NCBI GenBank assembly: GCA_000721375.1
Contig: JOGW01000012.1
Coordinates: forward strand, 379,205 to 443,204
Source: Streptomyces sp. NRRL B-3428
Lineage (GTDB): Bacteria; Actinomycetota; Actinomycetes; Streptomycetales; Streptomycetaceae
Length of the DNA: 64,000 bases
Direction of reading: 5' to 3'
The notes beneath the pieces are model-generated. The model did not search any database. It was not told where the DNA came from and saw only the letters and a list, made by a program, of their open reading frames with translations. The position numbers and the translations under genes were made by a program. Positions within the stretch are counted from its first letter, which is position 1. Each line of letters starts with the position of its first letter. Positions 1-8,499 of the stretch are shown one piece after another.

Positions 1-23
1 TCGGGCCCCGGAGCCGCTCGGGT

Positions 24-803
24 TCAGCGCCTGGCGTGCCGCATCAGCAGATCGCGCAGTTCACGGGCGTGCCGACGGCTCACGGCAAGCTCCGCACCCC
101 CCACGCGTACGGTGGTCGCGCCCGCGTCCAGGCGCAGTTCTTCGATACGGCCGAGGGCGACGAGATGGCGACGGTGTATGCGGACGAAACCACGCGCCGC
201 CCAGCGCTCTTCGAGCGTGGAGAGCGGGATCCGCACCAGGTGACTGCCCTCGTCGGTGTGCAGCCGCGCGTAGTCGCCCTGGGCCTCGACGTACGCGATG
301 GCATCGATCGGGATGAAGCGGGTGATGCCGCCCAGTTCGACCGGGATCTGGTCGGGGGCGGAGTCGACCGTCACGGGCGCGGCGGGGGCCGGAGCGACGG
401 GCGCGGCGCCCTGGCCGGTGAGATCGCTGACCCTGCGTACCGCTTCGGCGAGACGTTCACGCCGTACCGGCTTGAGCACGTAGTCGACCGCCTTGAGGTC
501 GAAGGCCTGCACGGCGAAACCCTCGTGCGCGGTGACGAACACGATCAGCGGCGGTTTCGCGAAGCCGGCGAGGAGGCGGGCCACGTCGAGTCCGGTGAGC
601 CCGGCCATGTGGATGTCGAGGAAGACCACATCGATGGCGTCCTCGCCGTCCGGGCCCGCGTCCAGGGCGCGGCTGATCCGCCGCAGCGCCTCGGTGGCAT
701 CCGTGGCGCCCTCGGCGCTGCGTACCCGGGGGTCGGCCCGCAACAGGAAGAGCAGCTCTTCGAGCGCGGGCTTCTCGTCGTCGACGGCCAGTACACGCAG
801 CAT
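24..803 (-). CDS. LytTR-family two-component response regulator
   Basis: The 259-residue protein has an N-terminal CheY-like receiver (acidic pair D8/D9, phospho-acceptor D63 in FLDIHMAG, T91, K111 in LKPV) and, after an Ala/Pro-rich linker, a LytTR DNA-binding domain from about residue 155 to the end. It should be phosphorylated by a LytS-type or other histidine kinase and bind promoter DNA. No kinase is visible; it could lie beyond the left edge. The ATG at 803 begins directly with the receiver strand MLRVLAVDDE. Longer upstream reading frames add no recognisable sequence. It is divergent from the anti-sigma factor gene, and a 17-bp imperfect palindrome lies between them. Family assignment is firm; targets are unknown. 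Confidence 0.93.
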   Translation of the reverse strand: MLRVLAVDDEKPALEELLFLLRADPRVRSAEGATDATEALRRISRALDAGPDGEDAIDVVFLDIHMAGLTGLDVARLLAGFAKPPLIVFVTAHEGFAVQAFDLKAVDYVLKPVRRERLAEAVRRVSDLTGQGAAPVAPAPAAPVTVDSAPDQIPVELGGITRFIPIDAIAYVEAQGDYARLHTDEGSHLVRIPLSTLEERWAARGFVRIHRRHLVALGRIEELRLDAGATTVRVGGAELAVSRRHARELRDLLMRHARR

Positions 804-894
804 GCGGCGGAGTGTATGCGCCGCAGTCGCCGGTGGACACGGGGAGGTGAGTGCCGCGAGGGACAGTTCGCGCAATTCCCAGCTGTGTTGAGCA

Positions 895-911
895 GGAACA
901 CCCGGTGTCCC
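895..911. promoter_or_regulatory. Imperfect 17-bp palindrome in a divergent promoter region
   Basis: GGAACACCCGGTGTCCC has 7 of 8 arm positions paired around a central base. It lies in the 186-bp gap between the LytTR regulator and the anti-sigma factor gene. It could be an operator, but LytTR proteins usually bind direct repeats, so the binder is not obvious. Confidence 0.3.
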
Positions 912-989
912 GTATTCCAGGGGGACACACCTCCCACCGCGTACGCCGCGGTGCGATACCCCCGTAATCCCGTACGAAGAGGAATACCC

Positions 990-1637
990 ATGAGCGCGCA
1001 GCACCAGGACGTCGCCGCATACGCGCTGGGCGTGCTGGAACCTGCGGACAGCCTCCAGGTCGAGGCCCATCTGACCGGCTGCCCGCGGTGCGCCGTGGAA
1101 CTGACCGAGTTCTCCCGGGTGGTGGAGCTCCTGGTGCCCCTCGCGCAGTTCGCCGCCACTCCCCTCGATCAGCCTTCGTCGCCGCTGCTCGACCGGCTGC
1201 TGCTCACGGTGCACCACCGTCGCCGTCACTCCCGGCGGCTGCGTCTGGTGGCGGCCGCGGTGGCGGTGCTTGTCGCGGTTCCGGTGGGGGCCGTGCTGCT
1301 CGGCGAGGACGGGCCGCGTGTGCTCGACGGGCGGGCCGGAGCGATCACCGCGAGCGTGTCCCTGGAGAAGCAGGTGTGGGGCACGGAGGTCGCGCTGCGG
1401 ATGGACCGGCTCGACGGGCCGCGGCGCTGCGAGCTGGTCGCGGTGGGGCCGGGTGGCACCGAGCAGACGGTGCTCAGCTGGGCGGTGCCGCAGGGGGGTT
1501 ATGGCTTCCCCGGGCGTGCGGGTCACGAGGAGCCGTTGCTCGCCGAGGGTGCGACGGGGCTGCGCGCCGATCAGATCCGGCGGTTCGAGGTGCGGACGCT
1601 GGACGGTGAGCGGGTGCTGACCATTCCCGCCGGTTGA
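990..1637 (+). CDS. Membrane-anchored ZAS-type anti-sigma factor
   Basis: A 215-residue single-pass membrane protein. The cytoplasmic N-terminus carries the zinc-binding anti-sigma motif H27-x3-C31-x2-C34 (HLTGCPRC). One transmembrane helix lies at about 86-104 (LVAAAVAVLVAVPVG), followed by an extracytoplasmic RskA-like domain of about 110 residues. Such proteins sequester an ECF sigma factor and release it when the outer domain senses stress. Unusually, no sigma gene lies beside it: the neighbours are a divergent LytTR regulator and a convergent DNA glycosylase. The ATG at 990 follows a GAAGAGGA-like ribosome site. The class is clear; the partner sigma is unknown and may be encoded elsewhere. 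Confidence 0.85.
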   Translation: MSAQHQDVAAYALGVLEPADSLQVEAHLTGCPRCAVELTEFSRVVELLVPLAQFAATPLDQPSSPLLDRLLLTVHHRRRHSRRLRLVAAAVAVLVAVPVGAVLLGEDGPRVLDGRAGAITASVSLEKQVWGTEVALRMDRLDGPRRCELVAVGPGGTEQTVLSWAVPQGGYGFPGRAGHEEPLLAEGATGLRADQIRRFEVRTLDGERVLTIPAG

Positions 1638-1647
1638 CGGCGGTGGG

Positions 1648-2508
1648 CTACTTCAGGAGCCGCGACATACGCCGATCGGCGAGCGGTTTGCCGCCGGTCT
1701 GACAGGTCGGGCAGTACTGCAGCGAGGAGTCGCTGAACGAGACCTCGCGGATGGTGTCCCCGCACACCGGGCAGGCCTCCCCCGTCCTGCCGTGCACCCG
1801 CAGGCCGCTCTTCTTCTCCGACTTGAGCCGGCCCGCGGCCACGCCCTGCGAGCGCTCCACCGCCGCGGTGAGTGTGTCGCGCAACGCCTCGTACAGCGTG
1901 TGCAGTTCGTCCTCGGTGAGGCTGCCCGCGATCTTGTACGGGGACATCCGGGCCACGTGCAGGATCTCGTCGCTGTACGCGTTGCCGATGCCCGCGATCA
2001 GGCTCTGGTCGCGCAACGCGCCCTTGATCCTTCGGCGTTCGCCCTTCAGGAGCGCGGCGAACGCGGGCTCGTCGAACTCCTCGGCCAGCGGGTCGGGACC
2101 GAGCAGGGCGATACCCGGGACCTCCTGCGGGTCGCGCACCACGTACACCGCGAGGCCCTTCTTCGTGCCGGCCTCGGTGAGGTCGAAGCCCCGCCCGTCG
2201 TCCAGCGCCACGCGCAATGCGAGGGGACCCTTGCCCGGCTTCGGCAGGCCGTTGGGCAGCTGGTCCTTCCACTGCAGCCACCCCGCGCGGGCGAGATGCG
2301 TGATGAAGTGCAGGCCGTCGAGATCGAGATCGAGGAACTTGCCGTGCCGGGCCACACCCGTGAACGGGCGCCCTTCCAGGGCGGCGAGCGGCGGGTCGTA
2401 CGTCTTCAGGACGCTGATCGCCACCGGCAGGACCCGGGCGATCCGGGCGTCGTCGAGCTGCTCGGCCAGGAAACCCCTGAGGGCCTCCACCTCGGGAAGT
2501 TCGGGCAT
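1648..2508 (-). CDS. Fpg/Nei-family DNA glycosylase
   Basis: A 286-residue base-excision repair enzyme expected to remove oxidised bases and nick the abasic site. It starts MPELPEVE, giving the catalytic N-terminal proline (after Met removal) and E3. The helix-two-turn-helix region contains the conserved GIGNAYSDEIL. A C-terminal four-cysteine zinc finger is present (CPVCGDTI and YCPTCQT). Two usual Fpg features are missing. The zinc-finger arginine five residues before the third cysteine is Ser, and the void-filling Met of the HLxMxG segment is Ala (HLARAG). It is therefore a divergent subgroup whose lesion preference is hard to predict. It converges on the anti-sigma gene, leaving 10 bp between them. 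Confidence 0.9.
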   Translation of the reverse strand: MPELPEVEALRGFLAEQLDDARIARVLPVAISVLKTYDPPLAALEGRPFTGVARHGKFLDLDLDGLHFITHLARAGWLQWKDQLPNGLPKPGKGPLALRVALDDGRGFDLTEAGTKKGLAVYVVRDPQEVPGIALLGPDPLAEEFDEPAFAALLKGERRRIKGALRDQSLIAGIGNAYSDEILHVARMSPYKIAGSLTEDELHTLYEALRDTLTAAVERSQGVAAGRLKSEKKSGLRVHGRTGEACPVCGDTIREVSFSDSSLQYCPTCQTGGKPLADRRMSRLLK

Positions 2509-2590
2509 ACGTCCACCCTGCCACGGGGCACCGACAGGCGCGTACGGCAATGGGCCCGCACCGCTGCGTCCACGAGCCCGTACCGAGGTC

Positions 2591-2623
2591 TCCCACATTC
2601 GGGATAGCATCCCGGATATGGGA
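2591..2623. promoter_or_regulatory. 33-bp near-palindrome overlapping the XRE-cupin start codon
   Basis: Thirteen of 16 arm positions pair around G2607. The core is ATTCGGGA-N5-TCCCGGAT (one mismatch), flanked by TCCCACAT and ATATGGGA. The ATG of the downstream regulator (2618-2620) lies inside the right arm, so a bound protein would block both transcription and initiation. It most likely serves autoregulation by the XRE-cupin protein, and might also affect the divergent glycosylase gene. Confidence 0.6.
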
Positions 2624-3178
2624 GACGACATCGACGCGCGCCTGGCGCAGCGCCTGGCCGCACTGCGGACCGAACGCGGCTGGTCCCTGGACGAGTTGGC
2701 GACCCGCTCCGGGGTCAGCCGGTCCACGCTGTCGCGTCTCGAGCGCGGGGAGATCAGCCCCACGACCTCGCTGCTCAACCGGCTGTGCGCCGCGTACGAA
2801 CGCACCATGTCCCGCCTGCTCACCGAGGTCGAGGGCGAGCAGGCACAGCTGGTGCGGTCCGGGCAGCAGCCGGTGTGGAGCGACACCGAGTCCGGTTTCG
2901 TACGGCGGTCGGTCTCGCCTCCGCACGCGGGGCTGCGCGGTGAGCTGGTGGAGGGGACGCTGCGGCCGGGCGCCGACATCTCCTACGACGGGCCGCCGGT
3001 CCCGGGCCTTGAGCAGCACATCTGGGTGCTCGACGGCTCCCTGGAAGTGACCGTCCAGAACGAGGCGTACGCGATGGCGACCGGCGACTGTCTGCGCTTC
3101 CGGCTCTGGGGTCCCACCCGCTTCCGCTGTACGTCCGACGGGCCCGTCCGCTATGTCATAGCCGTGGTGCTGCCATGA
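2618..3178 (+). CDS. XRE-family regulator with C-terminal cupin domain
   Basis: 186 residues. Residues 8-62 form an XRE helix-turn-helix (LATRSGVSRSTLSRLERGE is characteristic), and residues 100-185 form a small cupin barrel that probably binds an effector. This architecture is common in regulators of small efflux or catabolic operons. The start codon sits inside a large palindrome, and the stop overlaps the MFS gene start (ATGA at 3175-3178). It therefore heads a translationally coupled regulator-exporter-acetyltransferase unit and is probably its autorepressor. The ligand cannot be read from sequence. Confidence 0.9.
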   Translation: MGDDIDARLAQRLAALRTERGWSLDELATRSGVSRSTLSRLERGEISPTTSLLNRLCAAYERTMSRLLTEVEGEQAQLVRSGQQPVWSDTESGFVRRSVSPPHAGLRGELVEGTLRPGADISYDGPPVPGLEQHIWVLDGSLEVTVQNEAYAMATGDCLRFRLWGPTRFRCTSDGPVRYVIAVVLP

Positions 3179-4632
3179 GCGGCGTAGAGCGCTTCTCAGC
3201 GCGCGAGCGACGCGTCCTCGCCGTCTGTCTGGCGGCCGGTTTCACCTCGCTGCTCGACCAGTCGGTGCTCAACATCGCGGTGCCCGCGCTCCAGGGCGCC
3301 CTGTCCGCCGACGCCTCACAGCTGCAGTGGATCGTGGCCGGGTACTCGCTCGCCTTCGGCCTCGCCCTTGTACCCGGTGGGCGGCTCGGCGACGTGTACG
3401 GGCGCAAGCCGTTCTTCCTCGCAGGCATGGCCCTGTTCGTCGCCGGCGGTGTGCTGTCCAGCTGTGCGCAGGACGCCTGGCTCGTCGTGGCGGCCCGGCT
3501 GTTCCAGGGGCTCGGCGCCGGACTCGTGAACGCCCAGGTGATCGGCACCATCCAGGACGTCTTCACCGGGGCGGCCAGGGCGCGGGCGCTCGGGATGTAC
3601 GCGGTGACGGCCGGTATAGCCACCGCGCTGGGGCCGCCGGTGGGCGGTGCGCTGATCGCGGCTGCCGGCGCCGAGCCGGGCTGGCGGCTCGCGGTGCTGC
3701 TCAATGTGCCCTTCGCCGTCGCCACCCTCGTGGCCGGCGCACGCTTCCTGCCCCGCCCTCGCCCGGGCAACGCACAGGCGGGGCTCGATCTGCCGGGCGT
3801 CGCGCTCTTCGCGGGCCTGACCGTTCTGATCATGCTCCCCTTCATCCGCTCCACCGGATATCTCGCGTACGGCGCCGGGGCCGCGGCACTCGCGACGGCG
3901 CTGGTCCTGCAGCAGCGGGCCCGGGCCCGCTCGGGCCGCCGCCCGCTCGTCCACCCGGCACTCACCCGCTCCGCGCCCTACGCCCTCGGGACGACGGTCG
4001 CGATGGCGCAGTTCGGTGCCTCGCTCGCCTCCGGGATGGTGCTCGCGGTCTTCCTGCAGGGCGAACTCGGGCTCTCCGCCATGTCGGCGGCCCTGGTGAT
4101 GCTGCCGCAGGCGGTCGGGATGGGGACCACCTCGACGTTCGCCTGGCGGTTGGTGCGCCGATACGGCGAGCGCCGTGTGATCACCTCAGGCCTTGCCCTC
4201 TCCGCTCTGTCGTTGCTCTGCGGCGGTCTCGCCACGCTGTACGTCGCGGCCGGTGCGCTGCCCTGGGTGCTGGCGCTGTGCCAGTTGTGCGCGGGCGCCG
4301 CCACAGGGTTCACGGTCGCGCCGACCCAGGCCCAGGTGCTGCGGCACGCACCGGCGGAGGCGGCCGGTGTGGCGGGCGGGATTCTGCAGATGTCGCAGCG
4401 GATGGCGGCCGCGGTGTGCATCAGCGCGGTGTCCGGTCTGTATCTGCACTCGTCTGTGTCGGCCGCCGGACTGCCCGGAATGCGCGAGGCGTTCTGGCAC
4501 GCGTCCCTCGCGTGCACGGCCATCGTCTCGGTGGGTCTGCTGATCTCCGTACTGAACCGTCGTCCGCACACCGCGGCCGCCGCACCGTCCGTGCCGCTCG
4601 CGCCGGCGCAGGGAAGGGAACTCGCCCCGTGA
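3175..4632 (+). CDS. MFS drug/H+ antiporter, DHA2 (14-TM) type
   Basis: The 485-residue protein has around fourteen hydrophobic segments. The inter-helix 2-3 motif (GRLGDVYGRKPFF) and an early acidic residue in the first helix (LDQSVLNIAVPAL) are typical of DHA2 multidrug exporters such as EmrB/QacA. It would export hydrophobic compounds using the proton gradient. It overlaps the upstream XRE-cupin gene by 4 bp and the downstream GNAT gene by 4 bp (GTGA), which implies coupled expression. An exporter plus an N-acetyltransferase under a cupin-sensing repressor suggests a self-resistance or detoxification cassette, but the substrate is not evident. Confidence 0.9.
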   Translation: MSGVERFSARERRVLAVCLAAGFTSLLDQSVLNIAVPALQGALSADASQLQWIVAGYSLAFGLALVPGGRLGDVYGRKPFFLAGMALFVAGGVLSSCAQDAWLVVAARLFQGLGAGLVNAQVIGTIQDVFTGAARARALGMYAVTAGIATALGPPVGGALIAAAGAEPGWRLAVLLNVPFAVATLVAGARFLPRPRPGNAQAGLDLPGVALFAGLTVLIMLPFIRSTGYLAYGAGAAALATALVLQQRARARSGRRPLVHPALTRSAPYALGTTVAMAQFGASLASGMVLAVFLQGELGLSAMSAALVMLPQAVGMGTTSTFAWRLVRRYGERRVITSGLALSALSLLCGGLATLYVAAGALPWVLALCQLCAGAATGFTVAPTQAQVLRHAPAEAAGVAGGILQMSQRMAAAVCISAVSGLYLHSSVSAAGLPGMREAFWHASLACTAIVSVGLLISVLNRRPHTAAAAPSVPLAPAQGRELAP

Positions 4633-5150
4633 CGATCGAACGGCTCACCGCCGAGGCGCTGGACTCCTGCGCGGACGGCCTCGGGGAGCTGCTGGCCGCC
4701 ACCGTCGCGGCCGGTTCCTCGCTCGGTTTTCTCACCGGCCTGAGCGCGCAGGAGGCAGCCGGCTGGTGGCGGGGTCGCGCCGCCGAGGTCGCGGACGGCC
4801 GGCTCCTGCTGTGGGTGGCCCGTTCCGGCGGCCGTGTCACCGGCACGGTGGGCTGTGCGCCGGGGCTGAAGGACAACGGCCGCCACCGCGGCGAAGTGGT
4901 CAAGCTGATGGTGGCGCCCGAGGCCCGTGGGCAAGGCGTGGCGCGCAGACTGCTCGGGGCGGTGGAGACCTGGGCAGCCGGTGCCGGGATGACCCTGCTG
5001 ACCCTGGACACGGAGACGGGCAGTCCCGCGGAGGGGTTCTACCGGATGGCGGGCTGGACGGAGACGGGGACGGTGCCGGGGTACGCCTCGGATCCGTACG
5101 GGAAGCTCATGCCGTCGACGTTCTTCCACAAGACGCCGGCCGCCGCCTGA
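4629..5150 (+). CDS. GNAT-family N-acetyltransferase
   Basis: 173 residues with a GTG start overlapping the MFS stop. The acetyl-CoA pyrophosphate loop is clear (VAPEARGQGVARRLL), followed by the C-terminal strand and helix ending FYRMAGWTETG. It transfers an acetyl group from acetyl-CoA to an amine, often of a small molecule or antibiotic. Being third in the XRE-cupin/MFS unit suggests that modification and export act on the same compound. It ends 2 bp short of the convergent AfsR-like gene. Confidence 0.88.
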   Translation: MTIERLTAEALDSCADGLGELLAATVAAGSSLGFLTGLSAQEAAGWWRGRAAEVADGRLLLWVARSGGRVTGTVGCAPGLKDNGRHRGEVVKLMVAPEARGQGVARRLLGAVETWAAGAGMTLLTLDTETGSPAEGFYRMAGWTETGTVPGYASDPYGKLMPSTFFHKTPAAA

Positions 5151-5152
5151 CC

Positions 5153-8100
5153 TCAGTCGCAGCCGACCGGCTCACCCACGACCTCCCACGGAGACGGCTG
5201 GTACCCGGTCAGCGTCCTCAAGTGGCCGGCTTGGGCGAGGTGATGGGCCTGGCCCCGCGCACTGCCGGTGGCGCGCGCCACCTCGGCGAGCGCGAGCCGG
5301 GCACGGCATTCGGCCGGGCCGAGGGCGAGCTTGCGGGCCAGGGCCAGGGCGAGTTCGGCGTGGTCCGCGGCCGTGGCGATGTCCCCCGCGGCGAGCCGGA
5401 CGCGGGCGAGGCCGAGATGCACCTCGGCCTCCTGATGCCGGTACCTCTCACGACGCGTGAGGGCCAGGGCCTCCTCCAGCCGCTCGTCCGCCCGCGCCAG
5501 GTCCGCCTGGGCCAGGTCCGCCTGGGCCAGGTCGAGACTGCCCAGCGTGACCAGGCTGTCGATCACCTTGGCCGTATAGCCGAACTTCCGCGCCGCCTCC
5601 AGAGCGTGCAGGGCATGGGTGCGGGCCAGATCCGGGCGGCCGAGGTCGCGGTGGATCCGGGCGAGGATCTCGTACGTGGCGGCCTCGTCGTGCCGCTTGC
5701 TGTGTTCGCGGCACAGCCGCACCGCCTCGTCGGCGTCGGCGAGGGCGTCCGCGTACCGCCCGAGGCCGTGCAGGACGATGGCACGCCTGGTGAGCGGGCT
5801 GATGGTGGCCACCGTCTGCGCCCGCTGCGACGAGGTCTCGATCGATTCGGTGGTGAGGGCGAGCGCCTGCTCCAACTCGCCCGTGTACGTATGGAACTGG
5901 CCGGTGATCTCCAGCACGGTGCACAGCTGCGCCGGCATACCGAGGCCGCGGTAGACCTCGATGCTGCGCAGCAGGTGGCCGATGCCCTGGGTCACTTCGC
6001 CGCGCAGCCCGTACTGGATCCCGAGGTTGGCGGACACCGCCGCCTCGCCCGGGTCATGGCCGCTGTCGCGGTACGCCTGGCGTGCACGGTGGAAGTGGCC
6101 GAGGGCCGCGTCGAAGTCGGCGGCGTCCTGGGCGAGCGAGCCGAGGCTGAGCCGCATCGCCGCCTCGGCCAGCACGTCCTCGGCGTCGACCGCCGCGCGC
6201 AGACCGGTGGTCGCGGCCGTCTCCCATTCGGCGTGGTGCTGGCGGTAGTAGAAGTACATCCGCAGCTGGTCGGCGAGGAGCCAAGCGGTGGGCGCGGGTC
6301 CCTCACCGGCCGCACGGGTGATGACGCAGACAAGGTTGGCGCGCTCCTCGTCCAGCCACCGCGACGCCTCGTGCCGGTCGGCGAACCGGCCGGACGGGGC
6401 GCGCTCGCGCGGCAGTTGCAGCATGGCCGCGTAGTCGAAGGCGGTGGCGGCGTCGGCCGTGGCCAGATACCAGTCGCACAGCCGTCGCCAGGCCGCCGCA
6501 CGGTCCGGGTCGGCGGCGGCGCACTCCGCCGCGTACAGCCGCAGCAGATCGTGGAACTGGAACCGGTCGGCGGCCGTGCGCTGGACGAGGCCGGCGGTGA
6601 CCAGTTCGTCGAGCAGATCCTCGGTGGCGTACACCTCGCCGTCGTGCAGCGCGGCAGCCGCTTCCGCACTGAAGTCGGCCCCCGGGTGCAGCCCCAGCAG
6701 GCCGAACAGGCGGGCCGCCGCGGGGGCGAGGGTGGCGTGGGAGTGGTCGAAGGCGGTCCGGACGGCGGCCTGGCGGTCGCCCGCGATGGAGAGCTTGGCG
6801 AGCCGGCCCTCGCCGGAGAGGTCCGCCGCGTACGCGGACAGGGAACGGCCCGGCCGTGCGGCCAGGTTCGCGGAGGCGATCCGCAGTGCGAGCGGCAGCC
6901 GGGCGCACAGCTCGGCGAGCCGCTCGGCCGCCTCGGGTTCGGCCCGCACCCGCTGCTCGCCCAGCGCACCGGTCAGCAGATGGTGTGCTTCGGCGGGATC
7001 GAGTACGTCGAGGGGTACGGTCCGTGCCGCATGGCTGGCGGTCAGGCCGCGCAGTTCGGAGCGGCTGGTGATCAGGACCGCCGCTTTGGCGGTGCCGGGC
7101 AGCAGGGGCCGGATCTGCTCGGCGTCCGCGGCGTCGTCGAGGACGAGCAGCACCCGGCGGTCCGCGGCCCTGCTGCGGAAGGCCGCCGCACGGTCGTCCA
7201 CCGTCTCGGGGATCGCGGCGGGATCATGCCCCGAGGCGCGAAGGAGCGCGGCGAGCACCTCAGACGGGGGGCGTGGCCGATCGCCGGTGCCGAGCAGCCG
7301 TACGTACCACTGGCCGTCCGGGAAGGCCGGGCGCAACCGGTGGCCGAGGTGCACCGCGAGCGCGGTCTTGCCCACTCCGGGCGAGCCCGAGAGCACGACG
7401 GGCGGCGCGGCGGAAGCGGTGAGCAGCTCCTCCAGGCGGCGTACGAGCGCGGCACGGCCGACGAACCCCGTGACGTCGAGCGGGAGTTGGCTCTGCACGG
7501 ACCAGGCGGGCTGAGGGGCCGCAGAGGCAGAGGCAGACACAGAGGTCGAGGACGGGGCCGGGTCCGGGGCCGCGAGTGAGGAGTCCGCGCTCAGGATCGC
7601 CTCGTGCAGCCGCTGCAGCTGCTCACCCGGATCGACACCGAGCTCCTCGCGCAGCAGTTCACGCACCCGCCGGTAGTGGGCGAGCGCGTCGGCCTGCCGT
7701 CCGCAGCGGTAGAGCGCCAGCATGTACTGCGCGGCCATCCGCTCGTCCAGCGGATGCGCGGCGCAGCGCGCGGACAGCTCGGCCTGCAGCGCCGCGTGGC
7801 GCCCCAGACGCAGCCGCAGGTCGGTGCAGTCGAGCTCCGCCGCGAGCCGTTCCTTGTCCAGCGCCTCACGGCCCGCGTTGAACCACGGGGTGTCGGCGCC
7901 CGCGAAGGGTTCACCGCGCCACAGGCTCAGTGCTTCCTCGTACGCGGTGAGCGCCGCGGTGTCGTCGGTCTCGGCGCGCGCCGAGGCGAGCAGGTCCCGG
8001 AAGCGGTGCACGTCGACCGCGTGCGCGTCCGCGGTGAGCGCGTAGCCGCCGGGCAGGCGCTCGATGTCACAGGGCAGCTGCCGTCGCAGCCGGGACAGAT

Positions 8101-8293
8101 AGCTGTAGAGCGTGTCCTTGGCCCGCTGCGGAGGTGCGTCCGCCCAGACGCGCTGCACCAGTTGGTCCGCCGGGACCGTGCGGTCGAGGTCCATGAGCAG
8201 GGCCGCGAGGACGGACCGCTGACGTGCGGGTCCCAGGTCCACCTGTCTGCCGTCGACCAGTGCCTCGATGCCCCCGAGCAGTCGAAACTCCAT
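5153..8293 (-). CDS. AfsR/SARP-family transcriptional regulator (SARP-NB-ARC-TPR)
   Basis: 1046 residues. Residues 1-95 form an OmpR-like winged helix and about 95-240 a bacterial transcriptional activation domain; together these are the SARP region. A Ser/Ala/Pro linker follows, then an NB-ARC ATPase with P-loop GSPGVGKT at 303-310 and a Walker B-like VLLVLDD. The C-terminal half is helical TPR-type repeats with a short in-frame duplication, LAQADLAQADLA (15-bp DNA repeat near 5505-5535). AfsR-like proteins act as ATP-dependent, often kinase-responsive, activators of secondary metabolism. No biosynthetic cluster adjoins it, so it is probably a global rather than pathway-specific regulator. 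It stands alone, convergent with the GNAT gene. Confidence 0.92.
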   Translation of the reverse strand: MEFRLLGGIEALVDGRQVDLGPARQRSVLAALLMDLDRTVPADQLVQRVWADAPPQRAKDTLYSYLSRLRRQLPCDIERLPGGYALTADAHAVDVHRFRDLLASARAETDDTAALTAYEEALSLWRGEPFAGADTPWFNAGREALDKERLAAELDCTDLRLRLGRHAALQAELSARCAAHPLDERMAAQYMLALYRCGRQADALAHYRRVRELLREELGVDPGEQLQRLHEAILSADSSLAAPDPAPSSTSVSASASAAPQPAWSVQSQLPLDVTGFVGRAALVRRLEELLTASAAPPVVLSGSPGVGKTALAVHLGHRLRPAFPDGQWYVRLLGTGDRPRPPSEVLAALLRASGHDPAAIPETVDDRAAAFRSRAADRRVLLVLDDAADAEQIRPLLPGTAKAAVLITSRSELRGLTASHAARTVPLDVLDPAEAHHLLTGALGEQRVRAEPEAAERLAELCARLPLALRIASANLAARPGRSLSAYAADLSGEGRLAKLSIAGDRQAAVRTAFDHSHATLAPAAARLFGLLGLHPGADFSAEAAAALHDGEVYATEDLLDELVTAGLVQRTAADRFQFHDLLRLYAAECAAADPDRAAAWRRLCDWYLATADAATAFDYAAMLQLPRERAPSGRFADRHEASRWLDEERANLVCVITRAAGEGPAPTAWLLADQLRMYFYYRQHHAEWETAATTGLRAAVDAEDVLAEAAMRLSLGSLAQDAADFDAALGHFHRARQAYRDSGHDPGEAAVSANLGIQYGLRGEVTQGIGHLLRSIEVYRGLGMPAQLCTVLEITGQFHTYTGELEQALALTTESIETSSQRAQTVATISPLTRRAIVLHGLGRYADALADADEAVRLCREHSKRHDEAATYEILARIHRDLGRPDLARTHALHALEAARKFGYTAKVIDSLVTLGSLDLAQADLAQADLARADERLEEALALTRRERYRHQEAEVHLGLARVRLAAGDIATAADHAELALALARKLALGPAECRARLALAEVARATGSARGQAHHLAQAGHLRTLTGYQPSPWEVVGEPVGCD

Positions 8294-8427
8294 GCCCCGC
8301 CCTAGTGTCCCCGCGCCTCAGCCCCCACTGGGAGCGCTCCCGACGCCACATTCTAGATCCCTGCAAGGTCTGTTCAGGGTCCGTCGGAGAGTGTGGAGGC
8401 GAGCACGGGGGCCGCCGCCTGCACTCG

Positions 8428-8455
8428 CGGCTGCCGCATCGGGGGACGGCAGCCG
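8428..8455 (-). terminator. Likely terminator of the Pat-type acetyltransferase gene
   Basis: Perfect 9-bp inverted repeat (CGGCTGCCG / CGGCAGCCG) with a 10-nt loop. It lies in the 206-bp gap after the stop of the minus-strand acetyltransferase gene and before the AfsR-like gene. Confidence 0.5.
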
Positions 8456-8499
8456 TGGGGGGGGCGGTGTGGCGGCCGCCATGCGTACGAGGTCAGGAC

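Noticed and set aside
4766..7579. 937-residue plus-strand frame opposite the AfsR-like gene
   Set aside because: Composition is Gly/Arg-rich with no domains; it is the mirror frame of a well-supported gene in GC-rich DNA.
5153..8293. AfsR/SARP gene as marker of an antibiotic biosynthetic cluster
   Set aside because: No PKS, NRPS, terpene or other biosynthetic genes occur in the window.
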